A stretch of 64,000 nucleotides of DNA from Paracoccus isoporae (GTDB taxonomy: Bacteria > Pseudomonadota > Alphaproteobacteria > Rhodobacterales > Rhodobacteraceae). The stretch's first letter is position 1. Each line of letters starts with the position of its first letter. A program made the translations under genes and the position numbers. Positions 1 through 7,493 of the stretch are shown in pieces. The DNA lies in assembly GCF_900101865.1 (NCBI RefSeq), contig NZ_FNAH01000005.1, positions 1 through 64,000 of the forward strand. The letters run 5' to 3'. The notes under the pieces are model-generated. The model had not been told where the DNA came from and searched no databases. It saw only the letters and a list, made by a program, of their open reading frames with translations.

Positions 1-25
1 CCTCGGTAAATCTCGTCTTCTTCAT
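1..25 (-). CDS. IS3-family transposase OrfA, first 8 residues (continues beyond the left edge)
   Basis: Read on the minus strand, an ATG at 25-23 opens MKKTRFTE, a typical N-terminus of IS3-family OrfA proteins (the helix-turn-helix subunit of the transposase). An AGGAG lies six bases upstream and supports this start. The rest of the gene is outside the window, so its integrity cannot be judged. The about 55 bases between this start and position 80 would be the left terminal region of the element. The type of OrfA is the one that normally accompanies the OrfB found just to the right, so both remnants may come from the same kind of element. Confidence 0.65.
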
Positions 26-91
26 CAGAATCTCCTCATCGAGTCTGCCGAGAAAATTCTACTTCCGCATCCCCTTAACCATGGGGAGGAT

Positions 92-874
92 TACCTGCGC
101 AAGCGATTGCGCGAACTGGCCAATGACCGTCGCCGGTTCGGATATCGTCGTTTGGGCATCTTGCTGGCCAGAGAGGGCTTGGTGGTGAACCACAAGAAGC
201 TGTTCCGGCTCTACCGCGAAGAAGGCCTTGCAGTCCATTGCAGGCGGTCGCGCAAGCGGGCTTTGGGCACACGCAGGCCTATTCTGGTGCCGGATCGCGT
301 CAACCAGCGTTGGTCACTGGACTTCGTGTCTGACGCATTCGCAGATGGCCAGCGGTACCGGGTGCTGTGCATCGTGGATGACTATACGCGCGAGGCGCTG
401 GCAACCGTCGTTGATCGTTCCCTGTCAGGTGCCCGCATGACACGTGAACTGGATGATCTAATCAGCAGGCGCGGCCAGCCGAACATGATTGTCTCTGACA
501 ATGGAACGGAAATGACATCTCACGCCGTGCTGAGATGGTGCCAGGATACGGGCGTCGGCTGTCACTACATCGCACCGGGAAAGCCGATGCAAAATGCTTT
601 TGTCTAGTCATTTAACGGCAGGCTCAGGGACGAATGCTTGAATGAACATATCTTCGGCAACCTCGCCGAAGCCCGGAAGACCATCGAGAATTGGAGGATC
701 GATTACAACACAGAACGCCCACACACGTCCCTTGGCGGGGTCGCACCAGCCGTCTACGCCAATCTCAACAATGCCGCCCGGCCGGCCTCGCTTGAACTCC
801 GCAAGGGCTCCGCTCAACAGGCCTTAACCGCAAGCGTATCAACAGAAAGAAACAGGAACGGATTCTACACTTGA
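92..874 (+). pseudogene. IS3-family transposase OrfB, 5'-truncated and interrupted by an amber stop
   Basis: The frame encodes an rve-type DDE integrase core with RRRFGYRRL, then WSLDFVSDA (first catalytic Asp), VSDNGTE (second Asp) and NTERPHTSLGG near the end, as in IS3-family OrfB. The frame stays open on both sides of a single TAG at 605-607. That codon stands where family members have the Glu of the V-E-S-F-N-G-R-L-R-D-E motif, exactly 35 residues after the second Asp, so the stop replaces the catalytic Glu of DD(35)E. One base change (GAG to TAG) explains it. The 5' part is missing because the neighbouring remnant abuts it. The gene cannot make an active transposase without readthrough. 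Confidence 0.88.
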
Positions 875-900
875 ACGGCCCGGATCAGGGGGCTGGGTCA

Positions 901-1172
901 CGCCCTTACCGATCGATTTCAGCGGCTTGGCTCCGCATCGGAACACGTGGTCGCCGAGCGCAGTTTCATGAGCCACGGTGAGTTCGGCGAGAGTGGGCTG
1001 GGTCCATGCCTACGATTGCCCGTCGCTCGCCCGTTGATGCCCCGTCGGCCCGCAGGCTGATGGTGTCTCGCTCGAAGTCCACGCGGTTCCTGGTCAGGTC
1101 GAGTATCGCGCCAACGCGGGCGGAGATGCCTAACAATAAGTTCTGCGCAAGACGAATGTGGGGACCGTGCTC
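901..1172 (-). pseudogene. Tyrosine recombinase (phage integrase) fragment, frameshifted
   Basis: On the minus strand, 1172 to about 1005 encodes PHIRL, then ARVGAILDLTRNRVDFERD, the segment around the first catalytic Arg of tyrosine integrases. Near 1005 the frame is lost, and another frame continues with PTLAELTVAHETALGDHVF and KPLKSIGKGV, which match the segment that normally follows in the same family. The similarity stops at about 901, where the IS right end begins, so the C-terminal catalytic His/Arg/Tyr part is missing. An open frame continues upstream to 1409 but shows no integrase similarity I recognise. This is probably the remains of the enzyme that inserted the island ending at the tRNA fragment near 5255. 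Confidence 0.7.
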
Positions 1173-1435
1173 GCGCTCGATGATAGGACGGGTCTCACAT
1201 AGATTCAGGATGCGCTTGAACGCATCGAGGAGACGCACTAGCCAGTCGGCGTGGACTTGCAACGCATTAGCGCAAAAATTAACTTCGTCAGGGCGCGCAC
1301 CCGCGGGCATAAGCTGGCTTGCAGATGCAAGCGCCTGATGGCGTTGAGATGTAGACGGCCTGAGTAAAAGGTGATCTGCATGTCTGGCTGTTTCGTGCTG
1401 GCCTACCATGCGATCCTACCGGTGGTGCCTTTCCG

Positions 1436-1924
1436 ATGCTGCGCTTTTGGAAGGCCGAGGACATGGGCGACGCGGCACCCTCAATTCCAGACGATGACTT
1501 GGCGGAATGGCTGGTTTAGCGACGGCGCGAGAGCGTGTACGGAAAACGCCTCCGCCGCATCGATGTCGGCGCGGACTTTGCCGTCGACGGCATTAGGGAG
1601 CCGGCTCCGCTGACCGGCCGCGCCTTTGATCAGACCGCGTACCTGTCGCTACTGACCCGCGCGCAGGAAAGAACGCCCGCCGGTTTGACCGACCCCATGC
1701 TGACCATCCGGACGGGTAACGACAGGATGCTGGCGCTCACGCCCGACCGGATAACCAGCCTTGTGTCGCAGGCGATGACCTGGTTTGAGATCGTTGTGGC
1801 GACCGATCGGGCAATGAAGGATGGGACGGCAGCGTTTGCCGGCGGCATCCCCGAGGACTTCACCGATGGTCCGCAGCTGCGTGATGTCCTGTCCCGACGG
1901 CAACAACGCGCGGCAAGGCGGTAA
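1436..1924 (+). pseudogene. Phage-type protein with a DUF4376-like C-terminal domain, internal stop
   Basis: A frame beginning MLRFWKAEDMGDAAPSIPDD at 1436 is closed by TAG at 1517-1519. The same frame then stays open to 1924 and encodes a segment with LTIRTGNDRMLALTPDRI, LVSQAMTWFE and MKDGTAAFAGGIPEDFTD. This second part resembles DUF4376 domains found on small proteins near phage and GTA tail genes. The two parts together have the size and layout of one such protein, so I read them as one gene with a nonsense mutation. The downstream half could also start at the GTG at 1535. Function in the family is not established. No other phage structural genes remain nearby. Confidence 0.55.
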
Positions 1925-2024
1925 CTTCAGCGTCATCATTCGCCGGCCGTTCTTGCGCGAGTGTAGACGACTACAATCGAGTGACCTTGGAGCAGGTTGA
2001 CCGGGCAGACAAAAAACATGATGT

Positions 2025-4022
2025 ATGGGGTCATTCGTCTCGGCGTATATGACCCGACAACCACGTATCCTGATGGAGCACCCCTTGCCAAAACCCTTGT
2101 TCGTTACTCTGTTCATGGCGCGGAGTGGTTCAAAATTTCTACGCAGCCTGCTGAACCAGCATCCCGACATCGAGGATTTTGGCGAATTTTTTCACGATCG
2201 TGCTAAGAAATTCTTGACCGAAAAGGATCTGTTTATCGGATTGGGGCAGGTTCTTTTAACGTCCTGCCCGCAGCGCGGCATACAGTTCCGCTATCCGCGC
2301 CATTTCACCGAGATCCCGGAATTCGCCGAACTTTTGATTTCCCGCACCCAGGCAGTGAGGATCATACACCTGAAGCGACGCAACAAGCTGAAGGGCGCTA
2401 TTTCACAGCAGAACGCCGAAGCATTGAAAAAGATGACTGGCAAGGCGCATTTGTTCAGAAAATCAGAGGTTTCGAAGCTTGATAAGACGGAGATAGACGT
2501 TCCGCGGGCCTTGAAAGAGGCGCAAGAGCGTGACCGGCTCGACGCCGAGTACTTTCGGTGGGCGGCATCTCAGTTTGAAACACTCGAAGTCTTCTATGAG
2601 GATCTTGTCGAGGATCGGGTGCAGACTGTTAGTACGATCTGCCGGTTTCTCGGATTAAACCCCATCAAGCCGGACACATTGCGCGAGAGTGAATTGGTTA
2701 AGGTCACATCAAGTGATCTGTCCAAGGCAATTGCTAACTACGATGACCTCGCACGCGAGGCGAAAGTCCTGGGCCTTCAACGCTGGCTGTTGGATGATGC
2801 TGAACTAGCCGCGCAGGCGGGCTCTGCCGAGCCGTTCGATGCGGGGAAGGCCTCTAAGAATTCGCATGACACGGCGCGCGCGAGCATTCGGGACGGATGG
2901 GACAAAGCGCTTGAATTTTGCGGCGAGACGCGCGCAGGTCATAAGGTGCGTCTAGTTGCGGAAAAGCTCGCACTGCGCACCAACACGGTATTCCTTGAAG
3001 ACGTGGTTCACAATGGTCAGCCGCGCAGAATCATAACGCTACAGGGCGAGACGATCTGGCAAAGCTCCGATGCTGGGATGAGTTGGAGCCAACATGATAT
3101 CGCGGCGCCGGCGCGCAAATGCTTCACGACCCGGACGGGGCGCCATTTTTTGCAGGACAAGACCGGCAAGATCGGGCTTTATGATGAACACTGGGCGCAT
3201 ATTGGCGATATTGAAACCGGCCCCTATCCTTGGCACGGCACTTGGAGCATCGACGAATGTCCCAGCACGGGAACCATCTTGTGGGCCGAATATCCCTATT
3301 GCGCCGAAACGGTGAATGTCTGGCGCTCGGTAGACGACGGACAGAGCTGGTCAATCTGTTTCAGTGTAAAAGGCCATGGCAGCGATCCCAAGCTGGGGGA
3401 TATTCGCCATTTCCATCTGGTTCAGAAGTGCACCACTTGGCCGGGTCGCTGGTATCTGTCCTCCGGCGATCACCTCAGCCAGTGCCGATTCTGGACGTCG
3501 GATGATGATGGCGTCACATGGCAGGAAATCCCGCTGCAAAGCGTCAATGGGCCCGGCGCGAACGACCTGCCCGCTGAGCTGTACCCGCTGGTCTACCGCT
3601 TCACCGGCATGATCCAGTTGGACGACCGGCTGATCTGGGCGACCGACGACACGTTCCGCGGGAATGGCGCGCGGGTCTGCACTATGGACAAAAATGCCCT
3701 CGGCCATGTTCGCCTGTTCGGCGGCGATTGCGGCACGAACGAGATCCGCAATCTGATTCAGATCGACAACCGTTACGCGCTAGCAATTTCCGAAGCCAAA
3801 CTAGATATTGACGCCGCCTACGCGTCTGTAATCGAGATGGTGGATGAACAAGTTGAAACCACCCTGTACCTGCCCAACCGTCGCGGCACAAAGAGCAACT
3901 TCATGAACGGCGTTAGCTCGAAGCAGGCGGACGATCGAGGTCGCTTTTTTGCGCAATCGGACAATATTGTGCTCTATCCGGCGCCGATGACGACCCGCTG
4001 GAAGTTCGATTTGGCCCGGTGA
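2025..4022 (+). CDS. Sulfotransferase fused to a C-terminal Asp-box (BNR) beta-propeller
   Basis: The 665-residue product has two parts. Residues about 25-270 are a PAPS-dependent sulfotransferase: MARSGSKFLRSLL at 31-43 is the PAPS 5'-phosphosulfate loop, HLKRRNKLKGAIS near 115 the 3'-phosphate region, and FYEDLVEDR followed by CRFLGL the usual domain end. Residues about 300-665 contain three Asp-box motifs, SSDAGMSW (near 344), SVDDGQSW (near 433) and TSDDDGVTW (near 490), as in sialidase-like propellers. No signal peptide or membrane segment is visible. ATG codons at 2049 and 2073 are alternative starts; the 2073 start (MEHPLPKPLFV) would put the phosphosulfate loop at the usual distance from the N-terminus. 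It is the only intact sizeable gene of the decayed island and looks AT-richer than the rest of the window. The acceptor is unknown. Confidence 0.75.
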   Translation: MGSFVSAYMTRQPRILMEHPLPKPLFVTLFMARSGSKFLRSLLNQHPDIEDFGEFFHDRAKKFLTEKDLFIGLGQVLLTSCPQRGIQFRYPRHFTEIPEFAELLISRTQAVRIIHLKRRNKLKGAISQQNAEALKKMTGKAHLFRKSEVSKLDKTEIDVPRALKEAQERDRLDAEYFRWAASQFETLEVFYEDLVEDRVQTVSTICRFLGLNPIKPDTLRESELVKVTSSDLSKAIANYDDLAREAKVLGLQRWLLDDAELAAQAGSAEPFDAGKASKNSHDTARASIRDGWDKALEFCGETRAGHKVRLVAEKLALRTNTVFLEDVVHNGQPRRIITLQGETIWQSSDAGMSWSQHDIAAPARKCFTTRTGRHFLQDKTGKIGLYDEHWAHIGDIETGPYPWHGTWSIDECPSTGTILWAEYPYCAETVNVWRSVDDGQSWSICFSVKGHGSDPKLGDIRHFHLVQKCTTWPGRWYLSSGDHLSQCRFWTSDDDGVTWQEIPLQSVNGPGANDLPAELYPLVYRFTGMIQLDDRLIWATDDTFRGNGARVCTMDKNALGHVRLFGGDCGTNEIRNLIQIDNRYALAISEAKLDIDAAYASVIEMVDEQVETTLYLPNRRGTKSNFMNGVSSKQADDRGRFFAQSDNIVLYPAPMTTRWKFDLAR

Positions 4023-4238
4023 AAACCATGATAAGTGGGATGCAGGCGCGTACCCCCTTGCATTTCAGCGCTTCCCATGCCCAGTCCGGGTATTAGGCAC
4101 GGTCACAGCGCAGCCATTTGGGCTATGGCAATCCACCCGGCAGTGCCCTTTCGCCAAGGTAGTAGTCGACTTGGCCAGCGATGATGGCGAGGTCAGGAGG
4201 ACGTCCCAGGCTGCCGCAGAGGGCGGGTTGCTTGGTGT
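4023..4238. other. Non-coding stretch between the fusion gene and an IS3 fragment
   Basis: I see no gene, RNA or clear terminator here. The minus strand just left of the IS3 fragment (about 4240-4130) stays open in one frame but has no similarity I recognise, and does not match the end that an IS3 OrfB should have. Confidence 0.4.
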
Positions 4239-4571
4239 TCATGCCGCCTTCCCGTCCATCGAGATCTTGGCGCGGATCCATATCAACCGGACGGCCCAGG
4301 CGAAGGGTGTGAACTGCGAGCCCTGATCGGTGTTCATGATCCCTTGCGGGCCGAAGCTGGGGACCGCATCGGTCAATGCCTGGATGCAGAAGTCCGCTTC
4401 GAGGGTGATCCAGATGCGCCAGGCCAAGACCTTCCGCGTGAACCAATCTATGGTGGCGACCAAGTAGCGGAAGCCCCTTCGCATTGGCAGACAGGTGATG
4501 CCGGCGTACCAGACCCGCTTGGGCCGGTCGACCCGCAGGCCACCCAACAGGTATGTGTACCCGCGGGGCAA
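4239..4571 (-). pseudogene. IS3-family transposase OrfB fragment (central DDE part only)
   Basis: The minus strand encodes RVWYAGITCLPMRRGF, LVATIDWFTRKVLAWRI and MNTDQGSQFT, which correspond to the first and second Asp regions of the IS3 OrfB core. The first Asp is replaced (YAGIT where family members have CADIT). The frame breaks off after ISMDGKAA, so the segment with the catalytic Glu and the C-terminus is absent. The N-terminal part of OrfB is also missing. This is a different IS3 subgroup from the element at 1-900. Its left neighbour sequence is unrelated and its right neighbour is a truncated transporter gene, so it marks another insertion and deletion event. Confidence 0.75.
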
Positions 4572-4629
4572 TTGGCGGATTCCCCGGAACTCGGCGCGTC
4601 ATGCTTGCCGGCCTGGTGCAGACTATACC

Positions 4630-5044
4630 CGGCCTTCTGAGCCTTGGGCTTCTGCCGCGCTTTTTCGGCGTTGGGGGATATAAAGCCGCGCTCTCTGCAC
4701 TGCCCCCCGGATCAGAGATGTTCTTGGCGGCCAACAACAGCGCGGTGATGTCGGGTGCCCCGGAGGCGCGACACGGTGCTCTATCCGGTCTACTTGGCCT
4801 GTCACGTAGCCTTGGCCTGATGAGCGGCGCGTCCGCGATGTCGATCTTGTTCGTCGCAGTGATTGGAGCAGGCGACGTGGCAACAGCACCGATCGCCAAA
4901 TTCACTTACGCCTTCAAGATCACCTTCGCCGCTGCCGCTGTCTTGGCGATGATCGCCTTGGGGATTGCGATCTGGAGCAGGCCAAGACTGCAAAACATAG
5001 CCCTAGGCGCGCCGCGAGGTCCTACTGCAATTCGCGGGTATTGA
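4630..5044 (+). pseudogene. MFS transporter, C-terminal fragment
   Basis: The plus strand encodes the last third of a major facilitator protein of the EmrB/QacA drug:H+ antiporter type. FLAANNSAVMSGAPEARHGA is the conserved loop and start of a late helix, and three hydrophobic helices follow up to a polar C-terminus. The first part of the gene is missing. The open frame begins at 4553 inside the IS3 fragment and reads into the transporter, so a chimeric reading frame exists, but there is no evidence that it is translated. A complete transporter would have 12-14 helices and at least 400 residues. Confidence 0.6.
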
Positions 5045-5208
5045 GGCATTGATCCTTCCGCTTCGCCGAGTGGTCCTCACCAGAGCCGCGCATTTCCGCA
5101 TCGGCGCCAGCAGCGCCATGGCACTTCTTGTCTGCAGGATATTGACGGCGACAAGCCTTTAGGAAGCGGCTGATTGTCAAGAAAATAGCAGGTTGTGACG
5201 TACCGTGG

Positions 5209-5255
5209 TGTCTACACCGAAGATGTCGGGGGTTCGAATCCCTCACCGCCCACCA
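5209..5255 (+). other. 3' fragment of a tRNA gene (best match tRNA-Val), probable attachment site at the island end
   Basis: Positions 5211-5255 read as the 3' half of a tRNA: an anticodon-loop remnant CTACACC, a variable region, a T-arm GGGGG-TTCGAAT-CCCTC at about 5228-5244, the acceptor strand ACCGCCC, discriminator A and an encoded CCA ending at 5255. The 5' acceptor strand (expected GGGCGGT), D-arm and 5' side of the anticodon stem are absent from the preceding 60 bases, so this is not a functional tRNA. Breakage near the anticodon loop is where tyrosine integrases cross over in tRNA genes. The integrase remnant at 901-1172 supports an integration-site reading. The isotype is inferred from memory of Rhodobacteraceae tRNA-Val(UAC). 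Confidence 0.75.
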
Positions 5256-5256
5256 A

Positions 5257-5286
5257 CTGGCGCATTTTTCGAGACGGAAGCGCCAG
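5257..5286 (+). terminator. Inverted repeat directly after the tRNA fragment, terminator-like
   Basis: CTGGCGC (5257-5263) and GCGCCAG (5280-5286) form a perfect 7-bp stem with a 16-base loop that contains the only T-run. It begins two bases after the CCA, where the terminator of the original tRNA gene would be, and also lies 42 bases beyond the end of the convergent nagA. There is no T-tract after the stem. Confidence 0.35.
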
Positions 5287-5328
5287 ACCTGAGCCCTTTT
5301 CCCGGATTCCTCGCACCGTGTGCTCCGG

Positions 5329-6468
5329 TCATTGGGGAGCGTCCCAGTCCTCGCCGTTCCAGATGCCCGTGAGCGCAAGCCCGTCATCCAGCAGCACCGG
5401 CACTGGCGAGGTTCCTTGCGCGAGGGTGCCGAGCCGGTCCTGCATGCCGACAAGCCGGGCCGGAATTGCAGCCGCCATGGCGAGGGCGCGCTCGACCGGG
5501 ATCTCCAGATCCTGCACCAGCACGCGCAGCGCCTTGTCCATGCTCAGATCGGCCCCGGCCAGCGTGCCGTCGGCCAGGGTCAGCCGGCCATTCTCGCGCC
5601 GCACCGGCCGTCCGTTCAGGTTCAGCTCGGCCAGGTCGGTGCCGGCGAAGGCCATGCAATCCGTGACCAGGAAGATCCCGTCCGGCCGCGCGGCCAGGGC
5701 GGTGCGCATCGCGGCCTCGTGGACATGGATGCCGTCCGCGATCAGCCCGGCATAGGGCGCGGCACCCGACAGCACGGCGCCGACCAGTCCGGGGCTGCGA
5801 TGGCCCATCTGGCTCATCGCGTTGAACAGATGGGTGGCGCAGCGCGCACCCGCGGCGAAGGCGGCGGTGGCGCTGTCGTAATCGCAATCGCTGTGGCCGA
5901 GGCTGACGATCGCGCCGGCGCCGGACAGGGTGGCGATCTGCTGCGGGGTTGCGGCCTCGGGCGCCAGCGTCACCATCAGCACCGGCAGGGCGCGCGCCGC
6001 ATCGCAGAGCCGGGCCAGATCCTCCTCTGCCATGGGCCGCACGAGCGCCGGATCATGCGCGCCCTTGCGGCGCGGGTCCAGATGCGGGCCTTCCAGATGC
6101 AGGCCGAGGAACCCCGGCACCTGCGCCGCCGCGGCCTCGATTCCGGCTTCGACGACCCGCGCCGTGGCCTCTGGCGTGTCGGTGATGAGCGTGGGCAGCA
6201 CGCCCGCGCAACCTAGCGCGCGATGGGTGGCGCAGATATGGCGCAGTCCGGCCAGACCGGTGTCGCGATCCACCATCCGCCCGCCGCCGCCATTGATCTG
6301 CAGATCGATGAAGCCGGGCGCGATGATGCCCTCGCAGATGCGGGTGGACGGCCCGGCCTGATCGGCGGGCAGGATCGCCGCGACCCGCTCTCCCTCCATG
6401 ATGAGTGCGGCGTCATCATGCAGCGTCGTGCCGTCGAAGATCCGCGCCCCCCCCAGAACCTGCCGCAT
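5329..6468 (-). CDS. nagA: N-acetylglucosamine-6-phosphate deacetylase
   Basis: This cytoplasmic 379-residue amidohydrolase converts GlcNAc-6-P to glucosamine-6-P and acetate. The sequence shows GIIAPGFIDLQINGGGG near 49-65, the metal and substrate motifs HLEGPHLDPRRKGAH, SLGHSDCDYD and ATHLFNAMSQMGHR, and VTDCMAFAGT holding the catalytic Asp. Length is normal for NagA. The ATG at 6468 overlaps the stop of the upstream isomerase-type gene by one base (TGATG), which fixes the start and implies translational coupling. It is the last gene of the leftward operon kinase-regulator-deaminase-nagA. Only about 75 bases separate its end from the tRNA fragment that closes the mobile island. Confidence 0.93.
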   Translation of the reverse strand: MRQVLGGARIFDGTTLHDDAALIMEGERVAAILPADQAGPSTRICEGIIAPGFIDLQINGGGGRMVDRDTGLAGLRHICATHRALGCAGVLPTLITDTPEATARVVEAGIEAAAAQVPGFLGLHLEGPHLDPRRKGAHDPALVRPMAEEDLARLCDAARALPVLMVTLAPEAATPQQIATLSGAGAIVSLGHSDCDYDSATAAFAAGARCATHLFNAMSQMGHRSPGLVGAVLSGAAPYAGLIADGIHVHEAAMRTALAARPDGIFLVTDCMAFAGTDLAELNLNGRPVRRENGRLTLADGTLAGADLSMDKALRVLVQDLEIPVERALAMAAAIPARLVGMQDRLGTLAQGTSPVPVLLDDGLALTGIWNGEDWDAPQ

Positions 6469-7493
6469 CACACCGTCTCCGTGACCTTGCGCAGATGGGG
6501 CGGCGTGTCGGGGTCGAAGCCGCGCCGCCGCGCCAGCCCCTCCACGCAGGCGTAGAAACTGCCGATCAGTACCAGGGGCGCGACCATCGGATGCAGGCCG
6601 GAAACGGCGGGCAGGCGGGTCGCGCCCTTCGCATCGGCCCCGGTCAGGAACACATCCGCGCCCTGCTCGGCCAGCCGTTCGGCGGTGGCCACGACATGGG
6701 GCAGGGCGGCATCCTCGACCCCGAGGGCCAGGACCGGGAAATTGGCCTGCACGATGGCGGAGGGGCCGTGCAGCACCTCGGCGGAGCTGTAGGCCTCGGC
6801 ATGGGTGCCGGAGGTCTCCTTCAGCTTGAGCGCGACCTCGTTGGCGATGGCATTGCCGGGGCCGCGCCCCAGCACATAGGCGGAGGCCGCGCGGGCCAGC
6901 CGGTCGGACAGGGGCGACCAGTCCATCGCCACGGATTGCGCGAATGCGTCGGGCAGGGCGGCGACGGCGGCGCGCAGATCCCCATCCTCGCGCCATTCGG
7001 CCAGCAGCGACAGTCCGGCCACGACCGAATTCACGAAGGTCTTGGTGGCGGCGACGCTTTTCTCCTCGCCCGCATGCAGCGCCAGGCAATGGGCCGAGGA
7101 CTGCGCCATCGGGCTGTCGGCATGGTTGGTGATGGCGATGCTCAGCGCGCCGCCGTCGCCCGCGGCGCGGATCATGTCGACGATGTCCGGGCTCTGCCCG
7201 GATTGCGAGATGCCGATGCAGCCGGCGCGTTCCAGCCTCAGCGGGCGTTTGTAGATCGAGGCGACCGAGGGGCCGACCGAGGCGACCGGGATGCCGGCCT
7301 GCAGCTCGATGGCGTATTTCAGATAGGTCGCGGCGTGGTCGGACGATCCGCGCGCCACGGTGGTCAGCACCGCCGGATCGCGCGCGCGCAGCCCTTCGGC
7401 TGCCCGGCCCACCGCATCGCGGGACTGGTCCAGGAACCGGGCGACGGCGTCAGGGATCTCGGCCACTTCGCGGGCCATGTGCGATTGGGTCAT
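6468..7493 (-). CDS. SIS-domain aminosugar isomerase/deaminase (NagB-II type)
   Basis: The 341-residue protein has two sugar-isomerase (SIS) domains like the isomerase half of GlmS, but no glutaminase domain. Visible motifs are ARGSSDHAATYLKY (near 48), GISQSGQSPDIVDM (near 94), the KSVAATKTF segment (near 145), GRGPGNAIANEVALKLKE (near 210) and EAYSSAEVLHGP. This architecture is that of the NagB-II deaminases, which turn glucosamine-6-P into fructose-6-P and ammonia in bacteria without classical NagB. Position between the regulator and nagA supports that role. Start and stop overlap both neighbours (ATGA with the regulator, TGATG with nagA). AgaS or a frlB-like activity would look similar, so the exact substrate is inferred from context. 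Confidence 0.85.
   Translation of the reverse strand: MTQSHMAREVAEIPDAVARFLDQSRDAVGRAAEGLRARDPAVLTTVARGSSDHAATYLKYAIELQAGIPVASVGPSVASIYKRPLRLERAGCIGISQSGQSPDIVDMIRAAGDGGALSIAITNHADSPMAQSSAHCLALHAGEEKSVAATKTFVNSVVAGLSLLAEWREDGDLRAAVAALPDAFAQSVAMDWSPLSDRLARAASAYVLGRGPGNAIANEVALKLKETSGTHAEAYSSAEVLHGPSAIVQANFPVLALGVEDAALPHVVATAERLAEQGADVFLTGADAKGATRLPAVSGLHPMVAPLVLIGSFYACVEGLARRRGFDPDTPPHLRKVTETV

Larger units (their letters stand above)
1..900. mobile_element. Two adjoining, divergently oriented IS3-family remnants
   Basis: Positions 1 to about 80 are the left end and orfA start of one IS3-type element reading leftward. From about 92 an orfB reading rightward begins abruptly, without its own start or orfA, and runs to 874. 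The probable right end is at 900, where the sequence finishes in TGGGTCA and the flanking integrase pseudogene resumes. The outer parts of both ends share a similar string (AAGTGTAGAATCC near 870 on the minus strand, GAAGTAGAATTTTC near 60 on the minus strand), as expected for the two inverted repeats of related elements. Either two copies met here or one copy suffered an internal inversion. The boundary near 80-92 is inferred from loss of OrfB similarity. Confidence 0.6.

Noticed and set aside
4123-4905. 260-codon minus-strand frame across the IS3 and MFS remnants
   Set aside because: It is out of frame with the IS3 fragment and antisense to the MFS fragment, so it is a chance frame.
5195-5255. 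Functional tRNA gene
   Set aside because: The 5' acceptor strand, D-arm and 5' anticodon stem are missing, so it cannot fold as a tRNA.
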